The notes beneath the pieces are model-generated. The model was not told the origin of the DNA. It ran no database searches and saw nothing but the letters and a program-made list of their open reading frames with translations. DNA of 64,000 nucleotides from Bradyrhizobium sp. cir1 (GTDB lineage Bacteria > Pseudomonadota > Alphaproteobacteria > Rhizobiales > Xanthobacteraceae), in contig NZ_JACIHE010000003.1 of the NCBI RefSeq assembly GCF_014198245.1, positions 310,001 through 374,000 on the forward strand, written 5' to 3'. The position numbers and the translations under genes were made by a program. Shown piece after piece: positions 63,433-64,000 of the stretch (its first letter is position 1; each line of letters starts with the position of its first letter).

Positions 63433-64000
63433 TGCCGGCGGGCCTCGTCATCTCCGCGCCGGCCTCCGGCGTCGGCAAGACCACGCTGACGCTGGCGCTC
63501 GCGCGCGCCTGGCGCAATCGCGGATTGAAGGTGCAGTGCTTCAAGAGCGGGCCTGACTATATTGATCCTGCGTTCCACGCTGCCGCGACGGGGCGCGCCT
63601 CCGTCAACGTCGATAGCTGGGCGATGGACCGCGGAACGATCGCGCATCTCGTCAGCCGTGGCAGCGATGCCGACATTGTCCTCGCCGAAGGCTCGATGGG
63701 TCTGTTCGATGGCGTAGCTGCGCGCGGCGTCTCCGGCACCGGTGCCTCGGCCGACATCGCGGAGATGCTGGGCTGGCCGGTGGTGCTGGTGATCGATCCG
63801 TCGGGGCAGGCGCAAACGGCGGCGGCGATCGCTGCCGGCTTGCGCGACTATCGTCCCGGCGTGCGGCTTGCCGGCGTCGTGCTCAATCGCATCGCCAGCC
63901 CGCGCCACGAGGACCTCGTGCGACGCGCGCTGAACGATGCCGGCATCGCCGTGTTCGGCGCGCTGCCGCGTCACGCCGAGATTAGTCTGCCGAAGCGGCA
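63432..64000 (+). CDS. cobB: CobB, hydrogenobyrinic acid a,c-diamide synthase (partial, runs off the right edge)
   Basis: The first 189 codons are present and open to the end of the window. The P-loop is SAPASGVGKTTLTLALARA (8-26), with KSGPDYIDPAFH (near 38-49) and VLAEGSMGLFDG (near 79-90). The protein amidates carboxylates a and c using glutamine before cobalt insertion. The C-terminal glutamine amidotransferase domain lies beyond the edge. ATG at 63432 overlaps the cobM stop by 1 base. Confidence 0.93.
   Translation, partial: MPAGLVISAPASGVGKTTLTLALARAWRNRGLKVQCFKSGPDYIDPAFHAAATGRASVNVDSWAMDRGTIAHLVSRGSDADIVLAEGSMGLFDGVAARGVSGTGASADIAEMLGWPVVLVIDPSGQAQTAAAIAAGLRDYRPGVRLAGVVLNRIASPRHEDLVRRALNDAGIAVFGALPRHAEISLPKR

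Overview
The window is GC-rich alphaproteobacterial chromosome, most likely Bradyrhizobium or a close relative. The evidence is the aerobic cob gene set, a ChvE/Ggu sugar transporter, a norEF-norCBQD denitrification cluster with NnrR/FixK-type boxes, a SorC-regulated polyol operon, and several dispersed palindromic intergenic repeats of the kind common in Bradyrhizobium. No rRNA, tRNA, CRISPR array, transposase or phage gene was seen. Assignments rest on motif and family recognition only; no database search was run.

Layout. 1-4.3 kb: tail of an SMP-30-type lactonase, then a ChvE-GguA-GguB monosaccharide ABC importer. 4.4-10.4 kb: norEF and norCBQD (nitric oxide reductase and its assembly factors), with three TTG-N8-CAA boxes and a 51-residue membrane ORF on the opposite strand. 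10.4-20 kb: HAD hydrolase, SorC-type regulator, polyol ABC importer (binding protein, two permeases, ATPase), SDR dehydrogenase, FGGY kinase and PfkB kinase, with a candidate operator and a hairpin behind the binding-protein gene. 20-28 kb: LysR regulator divergent from an amidase and a complete peptide-type ABC importer. 28-31 kb: a sparse region of small or secreted proteins, two perfect FixK/FNR boxes and repeats. 31.2-39.3 kb (minus strand): IclR regulator, spermidine/putrescine-type ABC importer, AroM-family protein, DUF917 protein and hydantoinase/oxoprolinase. This is the best candidate here for an uncharacterised catabolic system. 39.4-42.1 kb: esterase plus ring-cleaving dioxygenase divergent from a TTG-start LysR gene. 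42.1-45.8 kb: hybrid sensor kinase translationally coupled to an orphan periplasmic binding protein. 46-64 kb: cobalamin biosynthesis.

The cobalamin block has four transcription units: cobU-cobS-bluB (minus), cobD-cobC (plus), cobO-cobQ (minus) and a long plus-strand operon (DUF1636 gene, cobW, N, G, H, I, J, L, E, M, B). The last is headed by a cobalamin riboswitch whose downstream hairpin buries the first ribosome binding site and start codon. cobK is inverted inside this operon, overlaps the end of cobJ and shares a CATG with the start of cobL. CobG marks the oxygen-dependent route. cobF and cobA are not in the window, and cobB runs off the right edge.
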